A stretch of DNA of 62,763 nucleotides from an uncultured Bacteroidota bacterium (lineage in GTDB: Bacteria > Bacteroidota > Bacteroidia > Bacteroidales > P3): contig CACZUZ010000014.1 in the NCBI GenBank assembly GCA_902784465.1, positions 1 to 62,763 on the forward strand. The letters are read 5' to 3'. The translations under genes were made by a program, and so were the position numbers. Below, in pieces: positions 16,701 to 24,054 of the stretch. The notes below the pieces were generated by a model. The model was not told the DNA's origin, searched no databases, and worked only from the letters and a program-made list of their open reading frames with translations. Numbering within the stretch: the stretch's first letter is position 1; each line of letters starts with the position of its first letter.

Positions 16701-19700
16701 AGTCGGTGCGGAAAGAAAAGGCGTTGCTCCAGTTGGAGGTGTCGCCACCGCCGCAGATTGCACGGACATAGATATCGTATTGGGTATTGGGAGAGAGATT
16801 GCCGATGGCAGCGCCGTTCACACTGGTGAAAGTGGAAGCGACAGTGTCGATGTCAAAGCCCGAAAGACCGTAGACGTATTCATATCCGTCGACAGCGAAG
16901 GAATCCCAGACCAGGATGGCAGAGTCGACAGTGGCATAGTCGAGCGAAATGTTCTCGACATCAGTGCAAGGACTGATAATGTTCACGGCGATGTCGTCAA
17001 TATAGATGTCGACATAGTCGCTAGTGGGCGAAACGATGGCGATGCGGGAGCCGGTGCCCTGATAGTTGTTGAAGCGGACCTTGACAGGAGTCCATGAAGC
17101 GACATCCGAGACGCTGACAACACCAACATTCTGGAAAGTGCTGAAGTTCTCGGCATCGGACATCACTCCGACCATCAGTTCGTTAGCATAACCGCTATAG
17201 GAGGCATACATCCAGAAGCTCATCTCCAGAGTGTCGACAGGAGCATCCAGTTCGGGCAGCACGAGATAGGTGTAGGTACTCGAGGAGGAATACATGTAGA
17301 GAGCCTGTGAACCGTTGTGGACGGTATATGTGGTCACACTTGGGTAGCTGCTGTAAGAGTAGGAGGAGGCACTGTACCAGCACGATGGAGTACCGGTGGA
17401 GGGGAAGTTCTCGAAGCCATTCATGAAAGGCAGAGGCTCAGAACCACACTTGGTCATTGCACTGACATAGGTGTAAATCACAGTGTCGCTGCAGACAGCG
17501 CCGACGCGGAAATGGTAGCGCAGGTTGGTAGTGAGGTTGGAGAAGCTCATAGAGGTGGTGTTGCTGGTGCCTGCGGAGATCCATGTATCGGTGGTGTCGG
17601 GACGGTACTCCACAGCCCAGGAAGTCTCCTGATAGCCGGCAGCCCAAGAGATGCCGATATAGTCGGTGGCGACAGAGTCGACAACCACAAGAGGAGCGGC
17701 ACAGGTGGCCAACTGTGTGCATTCAACGAATCCAAAGACAGCGTTCATGCGGTCGCTGGTACTGTAGCCTCCGGTGTAACCGATGGAATAGGGGCTGGCA
17801 TCCTGGTAAACATAGTGCGACGCATTGGAGCCAGCGCTATGTACATACCAGCTGTTGGAGCAGGAGTAGGCACCGGTCAGGTCGCGGAAGATGACGAGGA
17901 GGTTGTCTGTGCCATTATAGGCAAAGGACTGGTCGAAGTCTATCTGGCACCACTGGTCGGCAACAAAAGTGGGCGAGCCACTGTAGACCAATGACAAATC
18001 AGAGGGATACACGAAATTGGCTGCTGACGAATCGGCGATGTGACCGACGTAGAGCTCGATGTTGCGGCTAGTGCCATTGGGGGTGGCGATGGAAGAAGGC
18101 ATGAAAGAAATAGAGGACAGCGAACCGGCACCGTTCAGCTCAGAAGCCTTGTATATTTGCTGAGTCAGGCTATAATTGTAGCAAGTATACACAGGGAGAT
18201 AAGAGGAGGTTGAGGTTCCGTTGCCGATGGTGTCGAAATGCGAGTTGGACATATTCATCTCAACACAAGCAAGAGAGAGTGTGGTGAAAATTACGCTGTC
18301 GAACGAGCCATAGTTGTCATCATCGCAGAGAGTGCGTACCAAGACGGTATAGGGAGAGGCCGGTTCGAGGCTGGTGATCATCACGTTGGGAGCAGTGGTG
18401 GTCTCGGTGAAGGCAAGGGTACCTGTTGAGTCATAGCAGTTCACCTCATAGCCTGTGGGGACGCCCAGGTTGAGGCCGGAGACAGACCAGTCGACGTATG
18501 CCGATGTAGTGGTCACGCCCTGGACTTGCAGATTCTGGATAGAGGCACACTGGGGAGCGGCGATGCAGGAAGTGTGGAGCTCAAAACCAGTGTAACCATA
18601 GTTATAGGAGCCGGCGTTGAAATGGATGGTGATGGGACCTGAGAATGAGGTGGTGAGAGGAATAGTCTCGTTATAGTCGGAAGATTCCCAGAGGATGGTG
18701 CCATTTGTTCCGACGCCATCATAGATACGCAGTTTTGCATAGTAGCTGTAGATGTCGGTCGAGCCGCTGAAAACTATCAGGGAGTCTTCGCTTGAAGGAT
18801 AGAGAACCACCTTAGAGTTGGCGTAAACGGTGTATTCGCCTTCGGCGCCGCCGTCGTCATAGACCACCAGGCCGCAACCTCTGACGGTATCGGTACCCGA
18901 ATAGCTCATGTTGACGGTTCCAGGGATGAAGTTGATGGGGCCGACCCAGGGGCTGTTGTCGCCGCCACAGTCGCCACGCAGGTAAGCGGTATACTCCATG
19001 CCGCCAAAGAGGCCTTCCAGTACGACGTATGTGTCATTGAGAGCCACAGGTGTGAGCTCGGAGGTAGCCGGATCAAAAGGAAGGGTGTCGAAGATGATTT
19101 CCCACGAGGTGGCGTTCGAGTCTGTCCAGCTCAGTCCAATCCAATTGGCGCCGATGCTGTCGACGACAACATGGCTGGGAGGCAGACAGCTGGGGATTTC
19201 TGAAACACTAATGTCGTCGACCATGATTGTATAGCTGCTGGTAGATGTGACACGGATTGCCATACGCTCGCCTGTGCCGCTGTACTGGTCGAAATAGATG
19301 GTGTAAGGATTGTAAGAGTAATGCCAGTTGTTACCATTACCGGTTATAAGGTTCACAGTGTCAACAGGCACAAATACAGAATCTTCATCAACAACGCCTA
19401 CTTCAAAAACGAAGTTGTTATTCATGCAGGATGCATAGAATTCCAACTGGAGTGTGTTGATGTTTTCCATAGCAGGAAGCACAGCAATCTCGGTCTGACC
19501 GCTGTTGCTTTCGAACTCGAAATAGATGTCGCCATTGCGGGCATTGGTAGAATAATCATAAACCGAGGGAAAGATTCCGCTGCCACTTGTTCCAGTAGCA
19601 AAAGCCGACCAGCAGCTGGGCAACTCTCCATCGTCGTCATCCTCGAAACCTGTAGAATAAGGCACCGGGGTGTAATCAAAGCACTGCGAGCGGAAAGTAG

Positions 19701-20508
19701 TGGAAACAAAAGCAGAAGTGTCGTCAACACCGCAGAATGCACGGACGGCGACATCATAGACGGTGTTGGAGGTGAGGTCCGTCATTGTGTAGCTGGGGGT
19801 GCTGACCGTTGTAATGGGCTCTCCGCCAACATAAACAATCCAGCTTGTTTCCTGACCGCCGGCCGTCCAGTTCAATTCAGCCTGGTCATTGTCAGGAACA
19901 ACGGTCAAGCCTGTAGGCTTCGGACAGGTGATGGTACCATACTCGAAAGTGGTCTTGGGCAGGAAGTTGCGTGCAGTGGCACCGCTGGAAGGCACTCCGT
20001 TGTAGTTGTAGGACTGGATGGAAGCGCCGTTAAGAGTAACCCCATAGAAGGAACTGGAGCTGTAGCTGCCAGTAGTGTTCCAAATCTGAATCACGAGGTT
20101 GTCGCCCGTATACATGAACGGGTCATCAAGCTCAACATAGGCAACGCCATTGACCACCTCAAAAGAACCTTCCCAGCAGGTTGTGAAGAGGTCGTCGCTC
20201 AGATAATCGGACAACGTGTTCTGAGTCACTGTGGCCATCTTGATGGTAAACACAGCACTGCCCCACGAACCGGTGGCATTGGCCGAATAGAAAGTAAGGC
20301 TGTTAATGGACGAGCCTTGCATCGCCGTAATGGAGTCGGCGTGATACAGAATCTGTATCCTGTTAAACGCATCGTTGTAGAAGCCATAAATCGGGACATA
20401 ATCGTTAGTCTCTGTCCCGTCGGCAACCGTCAACGTTGACTGTGCATTCGTCACCCATGGCACGCATAGCAGTGCCACAAGCAACAATCTTTTTAAAAAT
20501 TGTTTCAT
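13735..20508 (-). CDS. Giant fibronectin type III surface protein with type IX secretion C-terminal domain (2257 aa)
   Basis: The start is set at MKQFLKRLLLVALLCVPWVT, a signal peptide ending TNAQ. The preceding 32 codons of the frame are not protein-like. The mature protein alternates fibronectin type III modules (recurring pattern of TSYTITNL, VFVKAIC and similar), jellyroll or CUB-like adhesion modules with D-D-I-S/T motifs after strands, and Ser/Thr-rich stretches. The last 80 residues (LSIYPNPANDVTTIAV to YFVRVNGENLSIVRKLIVK) are a type A sorting domain of the type IX secretion system, so the protein is exported across the outer membrane and attached to the surface. An adhesin or glycan-binding role is likely. 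No enzymatic domain was recognised. Confidence 0.88.
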   Translation of the reverse strand: MKQFLKRLLLVALLCVPWVTNAQSTLTVADGTETNDYVPIYGFYNDAFNRIQILYHADSITAMQGSSINSLTFYSANATGSWGSAVFTIKMATVTQNTLSDYLSDDLFTTCWEGSFEVVNGVAYVELDDPFMYTGDNLVIQIWNTTGSYSSSSFYGVTLNGASIQSYNYNGVPSSGATARNFLPKTTFEYGTITCPKPTGLTVVPDNDQAELNWTAGGQETSWIVYVGGEPITTVSTPSYTMTDLTSNTVYDVAVRAFCGVDDTSAFVSTTFRSQCFDYTPVPYSTGFEDDDDGELPSCWSAFATGTSGSGIFPSVYDYSTNARNGDIYFEFESNSGQTEIAVLPAMENINTLQLEFYASCMNNNFVFEVGVVDEDSVFVPVDTVNLITGNGNNWHYSYNPYTIYFDQYSGTGERMAIRVTSTSSYTIMVDDISVSEIPSCLPPSHVVVDSIGANWIGLSWTDSNATSWEIIFDTLPFDPATSELTPVALNDTYVVLEGLFGGMEYTAYLRGDCGGDNSPWVGPINFIPGTVNMSYSGTDTVRGCGLVVYDDGGAEGEYTVYANSKVVLYPSSEDSLIVFSGSTDIYSYYAKLRIYDGVGTNGTILWESSDYNETIPLTTSFSGPITIHFNAGSYNYGYTGFELHTSCIAAPQCASIQNLQVQGVTTTSAYVDWSVSGLNLGVPTGYEVNCYDSTGTLAFTETTTAPNVMITSLEPASPYTVLVRTLCDDDNYGSFDSVIFTTLSLACVEMNMSNSHFDTIGNGTSTSSYLPVYTCYNYSLTQQIYKASELNGAGSLSSISFMPSSIATPNGTSRNIELYVGHIADSSAANFVYPSDLSLVYSGSPTFVADQWCQIDFDQSFAYNGTDNLLVIFRDLTGAYSCSNSWYVHSAGSNASHYVYQDASPYSIGYTGGYSTSDRMNAVFGFVECTQLATCAAPLVVVDSVATDYIGISWAAGYQETSWAVEYRPDTTDTWISAGTSNTTSMSFSNLTTNLRYHFRVGAVCSDTVIYTYVSAMTKCGSEPLPFMNGFENFPSTGTPSCWYSASSYSYSSYPSVTTYTVHNGSQALYMYSSSSTYTYLVLPELDAPVDTLEMSFWMYASYSGYANELMVGVMSDAENFSTFQNVGVVSVSDVASWTPVKVRFNNYQGTGSRIAIVSPTSDYVDIYIDDIAVNIISPCTDVENISLDYATVDSAILVWDSFAVDGYEYVYGLSGFDIDTVASTFTSVNGAAIGNLSPNTQYDIYVRAICGGGDTSNWSNAFSFRTDCVKITSVPYDESFENNAPGWGSNYSQNFYPCWTRVSDPNDSYYYPYLSDYGAHTGSQSLYWNWDSYDNFNPWIALPAVDTNVINIADMMLSFWAYNGYSNNEPTIVVGTMTDPQSIATFQALDTVTFTNTSYAKYEIPLSNYSGNGEYIALVSAAPLNGSTYWYGYMDDITLDSIPSCMHVFDLAITGNTSSSVSIAWNELGSATTWDVAYDTDPNAIPVADTTVTGTSAATITGLVAGTPYYFWVRSVCSATDASAWEGPVMSIPGSWFMIPNQTDTLYMCGGVVTDDGGPAGAYSSNQDSYVIIRPETPGSLVAVDGTSYTEGTWDHLHIYDGEGTSGVELWNDYGVTSSQTFGPFISSTGAITLYFTSDGSVTYDGFVVNVSCYLDNCPVSDLMLDESVAASSNSLAITWTGSSTSYDVVYGPAGFDVETATDINNTTSNSYVVTGLDPITSYDVYVRGLCNAGDTGMWHKITLMTAMCDGVVTIYNYDTTQAETTSSSSPIGYSYYNYSYVQTIIPAARLAELAGDVTAMAFQPSTTTAGSYFTNMKVWMSNVSEDYFTDGFILEDSAHTFNMVIDGADFSYNSTEWQIHGLDTAFVWDGVSNILVSVSREHGAWTSGSSFNAHQDTVARTVYDYNDNYTYDPATASINYGDVSSTVGDIILFSCGAACPKPTLLPTTDITYEGATLNWGGNATDFEVAVKAATDATWPAEVAVSNATSYVVTDLMPETMYQFRVRAICDAAEGLISDWVEGTFTTAELPCFTYTVTGLAANTSYYAAVKALCGNGIVESGYSDTVQFTTNACGRVTGVTTSGVTAHSVVVSWNDSGVSKYKLEYGDRNFSEGNGTTIIVDNATSYTITNLDEDHNYSVFVKAICEEGVEGDWSEQADFTTPEQGEGINEVSAANQLSIYPNPANDVTTIAVSGVNGEVSITIVDMNGRVVASDSMSCEGDCTKSVEVSGLAQGAYFVRVNGENLSIVRKLIVK

Positions 20509-20581
20509 AAAAACAGATTTTTGGTTAATAAATAATTGAATTAAAAGGTTTCTAAACAAATTTTCCCAATCATAGGAACGG

Positions 20582-20589
20582 CAAAAATA
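20582..20589 (-). promoter_or_regulatory. Promoter core of the giant surface protein gene
   Basis: The minus strand reads TATTTTTG, giving a leader of about 65 nt before the ATG at 20508. Confidence 0.5.
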
Positions 20590-20731
20590 CACTTTATTTT
20601 TCATATATTAGTCAGTATGTTCAATCATTAGTCATTTTTAACAAAAAAATTTCATCTACACAATATAAAAACGGCATTGGCGTTGAATGGGTATTGTTTA
20701 GTGTCCAACCAACAAACCACACTTTTTCATC

Positions 20732-22405
20732 ATGCAAATCGAAGTCATCATCGAAAACACCGGCGAGCGCCGCATGGTAGAGCAAGGCATCGAGCTCAGC
20801 GAGCTTGCAACCCAGGTGAGCCACCACTGCAAATACCCCGTGCTCTGCGCCCTGGTGAACAACAAGATAAAGATGCTCTCCTACCGCATCTTCAAGCCCA
20901 AAAGCATCCGCTTCATCGACATCACCCACCGCCAGGGCTACCGCATCTACATCACCTCGCTATGCTTCTTGTTCTATAAAGCCGTCCGCGACTGCTACCC
21001 CAAGGCCGTACTCACCATCGACCACTGGATGGTCAGCGGCTTCTTCTGCAGAATAGAGCCCACAGAGGAAGGCTACCAGCTGCCGCCACAACTCGAAATC
21101 GTGCGTACCGTCCGCGACCGGATGGTTGAACTTCAACACCAGAACCTGCCTTTCATCTCCAAATCGATGTTGGTGTCTGACGCCATCAAGCTGATTGAAA
21201 ACGAGCCTATACCGGCCACGCGGAGACTGATGCAGGGCCTGCGCCAGCTCTACATCGAGATGTTCTTCCTTGGCGGCACGCCGCACAAGTGGGCCACCCG
21301 CCTGGTGCCATCCACCGGAGTCCTCACCCAGTGGGACCTGCGTTCCTTCAGCGAGGGGTTCCTCCTGCAATGCCCCGACCCCAACGTGCCGGAGAAGCTC
21401 GACATCTACCAGGAAGCCCCCAAGCTCTTCAACATCTTCCAGGAGCACCACAACTGGGCCAAGCTGCTCAAAGTGCCCACCATCGACGACCTCAACGAGG
21501 TGGTGCGCAACCACAACGAGAACCACCTCATCCAAGTCAGCGAGGCCCTGCACGAAAAGAAATATGCAGCCATCGCCGACATGATAGCACAGCGCCGCGA
21601 CAAGGTGCGCATGGTGCTGCTCGCTGGCCCGTCGTCGAGCGGCAAGACCACCAGCTGCCGCCGACTGGCAGTGCAGCTCGCCGTGCTTGGCTTCGACGTC
21701 AAGCAGCTCTCGCTCGACGACTACTTCGTAAGCCGCGACCGTACACCGCGCCAACCTAACGGCGACTACGATTTCGAAGCCCTCGAGGCCCTCGACATCC
21801 CGTTGCTCAACGAGCAGCTGATGCAGATGTTCGAAGGCAAGGAGGTGAAGGTGCCGACCTACGACTTCAAGAAAGGCGAGCCCTACTTCAGCGGACGCAC
21901 CATCAAGCTGGAGAAAGACAGCATCCTCGTTGTGGAAGGCATCCACGCCCTCAACCCCAAGCTGACAGCCGAAATCGACGACGAGCTTAAATTCAAGATA
22001 TACGTCTCCGCCCTCACCCAGATAGCCCTGGACAAGCAGAACATCATCCGCTCCAACGACAACCGCCTGATCCGCCGCATCGTGCGCGACAACAACTTCC
22101 GCGGCTACAGCGCCTACGCCACCCTTCAGCGCTGGCCCAGCGTTCGCCACGGCGAAGGGCTGCACATCTTCCCCTACCAGGAAAACGCCGACGTGATGTT
22201 CAACTCCGCCCTGCTCTACGAGCTGGGCATCCTCCGCCCCTTCGCCGAGCCTCTCCTCAAGATGGTGCCGCAAAGCAGCGAAGAGTATGCCGAAGCCACA
22301 AGACTGCTCAGCTTTCTGGAGCTGATAGAGCCCATCCAGACCAAGTACATCCCCCCCACCAGCATCCTCCGCGAGTTCCTCGGCGACAGCAGCTTTGAAT
22401 ATTAA
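20732..22405 (+). CDS. Uridine kinase-like nucleoside kinase with N-terminal TGS and SAD-like domains
   Basis: The 557 residues begin with a TGS-like domain (about 1-60) and a threonyl-tRNA-synthetase SAD-like region (about 70-250). A P-loop kinase domain from about 280 carries GPSSSGKTTSCRRLAVQL (Walker A) and, further on, LSLDDYFVSRDRTP and VVEGIHALNP, the motifs of uridine kinase/phosphoribulokinase enzymes. It should phosphorylate a nucleoside using a nucleoside triphosphate in pyrimidine salvage. This domain fusion is widespread in Bacteroidales. It ends just before a palindromic repeat and tRNA-Gly. Confidence 0.88.
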   Translation: MQIEVIIENTGERRMVEQGIELSELATQVSHHCKYPVLCALVNNKIKMLSYRIFKPKSIRFIDITHRQGYRIYITSLCFLFYKAVRDCYPKAVLTIDHWMVSGFFCRIEPTEEGYQLPPQLEIVRTVRDRMVELQHQNLPFISKSMLVSDAIKLIENEPIPATRRLMQGLRQLYIEMFFLGGTPHKWATRLVPSTGVLTQWDLRSFSEGFLLQCPDPNVPEKLDIYQEAPKLFNIFQEHHNWAKLLKVPTIDDLNEVVRNHNENHLIQVSEALHEKKYAAIADMIAQRRDKVRMVLLAGPSSSGKTTSCRRLAVQLAVLGFDVKQLSLDDYFVSRDRTPRQPNGDYDFEALEALDIPLLNEQLMQMFEGKEVKVPTYDFKKGEPYFSGRTIKLEKDSILVVEGIHALNPKLTAEIDDELKFKIYVSALTQIALDKQNIIRSNDNRLIRRIVRDNNFRGYSAYATLQRWPSVRHGEGLHIFPYQENADVMFNSALLYELGILRPFAEPLLKMVPQSSEEYAEATRLLSFLELIEPIQTKYIPPTSILREFLGDSSFEY

Positions 22406-22419
22406 TGGTCCAAAAGCCT

Positions 22420-22545
22420 CGTTATAACGTCATAACGAAATAACGTTATAACGAAGCCTCGAAATAACGAAATAACGTTATAACGTCATAACGAAGCCTC
22501 GAAATAACGTTATAACGAAATAACGTTATAACGTCATAACGAAAG
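22420..22545. repeat. Palindromic repeat cluster built on CGTTATAACG
   Basis: Five copies of the perfect 10-bp palindrome CGTTATAACG are separated by CGAAATAA, TCATAACGAA and AAGCCTCGAAAT spacers. The loop of the terminator that follows repeats CTCGTTATA. It is not a CRISPR array, because there are no unique spacers. It may be a host intergenic repeat or a protein-binding cluster. Confidence 0.75.
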
Positions 22546-22578
22546 AAAAAAAAATTTTCACCACCAAACAATAAACAA

Positions 22579-22608
22579 AAAACACCCTCGTTATAGTGGG
22601 GTGTTTTT
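22579..22608 (+). terminator. Terminator upstream of tRNA-Gly
   Basis: AACACCC pairs with GGGTGTT around an 11-nt loop and is followed by TTTT. It ends the nucleoside kinase transcript. Confidence 0.65.
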
Positions 22609-22611
22609 ATT

Positions 22612-22686
22612 GCGACAATAGCTCAGTTGGTAGAGCGGCGGCTTCCCAAGCCGCAGGTCGCGGGTTCGAGCCCCGTTTGTCGCTCA
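22612..22686 (+). tRNA. tRNA-Gly (anticodon CCC)
   Basis: The cloverleaf is complete: acceptor GCGACAA with TTGTCGC, D-arm GCTC-AGTTGGTA-GAGC, anticodon stem GCGGC with GCCGC and loop TTCCCAA (anticodon CCC), and T-arm GCGGG-TTCGAGC-CCCGT. Discriminator T is followed by CA. It reads GGG codons. Its 3' end (22658 onward) is the prophage attachment core, and integration restored it from phage DNA. Confidence 0.95.
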
Positions 22687-22688
22687 AA
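22658..22688. other. attL core (in tRNA-Gly)
   Basis: 31 bp identical to 3470-3500. It covers the T-arm and 3' acceptor strand of tRNA-Gly and is followed by the integrase gene. This is the usual arrangement for a tRNA-targeting tyrosine integrase. Confidence 0.88.
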
Positions 22689-22730
22689 TGTTGATAATAA
22701 GTCAATTAAGAGTGATTTTATAAAAATGGG

Positions 22731-22750
22731 TGTGACAGATGTGTGTCACA
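22731..22750. promoter_or_regulatory. Putative integrase arm-type site near attL
   Basis: TGTGACAGAT, also found at 3370-3379, here continues into GTGTGTCACA. TGTGAC and GTCACA form an inverted repeat just upstream of the integrase gene, so the site could also autoregulate integrase. Confidence 0.45.
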
Positions 22751-22796
22751 CGGATTTTTCTTGGTGAGCCGGTTAGGTTTTTCGCCAAGAAAAAAA

Positions 22797-23957
22797 ATGT
22801 CCTCAGTAGCAGCTCAAATTAAAATGTTTTTACCGGCAATTTTGAAGGAGTCCTCCTCGATGGGCTTCTATGCCGAGTATTACATTTATGATTCAATTAA
22901 AGAAGATATGGTGAGAAAGCGCACCAGGTTGTCTTCTGTCGTAAACCGTTATCGTACCGTCAGAGAGCGTAGGATTGCAGCTCAGGAGTTGGTGGAAGAG
23001 ATAAATAGAAAGCTGGCAGGTGGATGGTCGCCGCTCCATCAGACCGAGGACAGCAGACTTTACACCCCCATTGCCGACCTTTGCAATAAATTTGTGGCTG
23101 CAAAAGAGCGGGAAGGTGTGAGACCTACCACTCTCACAAATTACAGAAGTTACACTGGTCTCTTCCTCCGCTGGTGTGAGGACACTGGCCGTTCGAGGAA
23201 GTGCAGCGGTACATTCCTTCGTGTGGATGCTGTGCAGTATATGGATAGTGTGTTGGAGAAGGGTAACGGAAACCGTCACTACAACAATACCATGAAAGCT
23301 TTGCGCTGCTTTTGGCAGTGGTCTCTTGAGCATTGCTATTGCCGTGAGAACCCTTTTGCCGGATTGAAACTTTTGCCAAAGACGGCAAAAAAGAGAATCC
23401 TTGTGGATCCTGTTTCGCGGCAGCGTGTTTCTGACTACTTCGAGAGAGAGAAACCGCAGATGCTCCTTGTTTGTCAGCTTGTTTACTCTTCGGCCATACG
23501 ACCGAAAGAGATAAGCAACATCCAGTTGAAGCATATCGACCTGGACCGTCATTATATATTGATAGAAGGCGAGAATGCCAAGAATGGGAAGGCTCGTTGT
23601 GCCACCATCACACGAGAAATAGAGAAATACCTTGTGCTTTTGGTTGAGAAGTATAAGAATGGCGATTTTTACCTCTTTGGTACTGGGAAGCAGATGCTGC
23701 CATCTGTCAGTCCAGCCAGGCGTAATTATTTCACCAAGTGCTGGGATAAGATGAGACATGACCTTTTGCTGCCTGAGGAGATGCAGCTCTATTCCTTACG
23801 CGACACAGGGCTGATTGACTTGTTGCATGCCGGTGTCGACCAGCTGACCGTCCAGCACCACGCAGACCACAGTTCCTTGGCCATCCAGAACATCTACACC
23901 GACCACTACGATAGCGGACTAAATTCCAAGATTCGTGACCTTGCGCCACAATTTTGA
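22797..23957 (+). CDS. int: Tyrosine-family site-specific integrase (386 aa)
   Basis: It catalyses integration and excision between attP and attB in tRNA-Gly. The N-terminal half carries a core-binding SAM-like domain (ADLCNKFVAAKEREGVRPTT). The catalytic domain shows Arg235 in SSAIRPKEI, Lys262 in ENAKNGK, Arg335 in SLRDTG, His358 in ADHSSLAIQNIYTDH and the nucleophile Tyr367. The usual first His of the HxxR box is replaced by Tyr332, a tolerated variation in Bacteroides integrases. The ATG at 22797 is preferred. An in-frame GTG at 22743 would overlap the presumed arm site. It is the only rightward gene in this half of the prophage. Confidence 0.92.
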   Translation: MSSVAAQIKMFLPAILKESSSMGFYAEYYIYDSIKEDMVRKRTRLSSVVNRYRTVRERRIAAQELVEEINRKLAGGWSPLHQTEDSRLYTPIADLCNKFVAAKEREGVRPTTLTNYRSYTGLFLRWCEDTGRSRKCSGTFLRVDAVQYMDSVLEKGNGNRHYNNTMKALRCFWQWSLEHCYCRENPFAGLKLLPKTAKKRILVDPVSRQRVSDYFEREKPQMLLVCQLVYSSAIRPKEISNIQLKHIDLDRHYILIEGENAKNGKARCATITREIEKYLVLLVEKYKNGDFYLFGTGKQMLPSVSPARRNYFTKCWDKMRHDLLLPEEMQLYSLRDTGLIDLLHAGVDQLTVQHHADHSSLAIQNIYTDHYDSGLNSKIRDLAPQF

Positions 23958-23978
23958 TGTAATAATTGTAATAAATGT

Positions 23979-24012
23979 AATGCAGCTCATTCTTAGGTGA
24001 ATGGGCTGCATT
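23979..24012. terminator. Hairpin between convergent int and tail gene
   Basis: A 14-bp stem (AATGCAGCTCATTC, one G-T pair) with a 6-nt loop. GTAATAATTGTAATA repeats precede it, and the same sequence recurs in the AT-rich tract at 51105-51345. It lies between the stop of int and the stop of the convergent late operon. Confidence 0.7.
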
Positions 24013-24054
24013 GTAATCTTTCCAGTTTGTAATAAATTGGAATAAATTGGAAAG

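Noticed and set aside
13739-20439. Large plus-strand frames opposite the giant surface protein
   Set aside because: They are shadows of a GC-rich gene on the other strand. They have no signal peptide, no domain and no promoter core.
22420-22545. CRISPR-like array
   Set aside because: Spacers are near-identical, so the tract is a simple repeat. No cas genes are present.
22743-22796. GTG start for integrase
   Set aside because: The extension overlaps the presumed arm site and is not protein-like. The ATG at 22797 gives a normal N-terminus.
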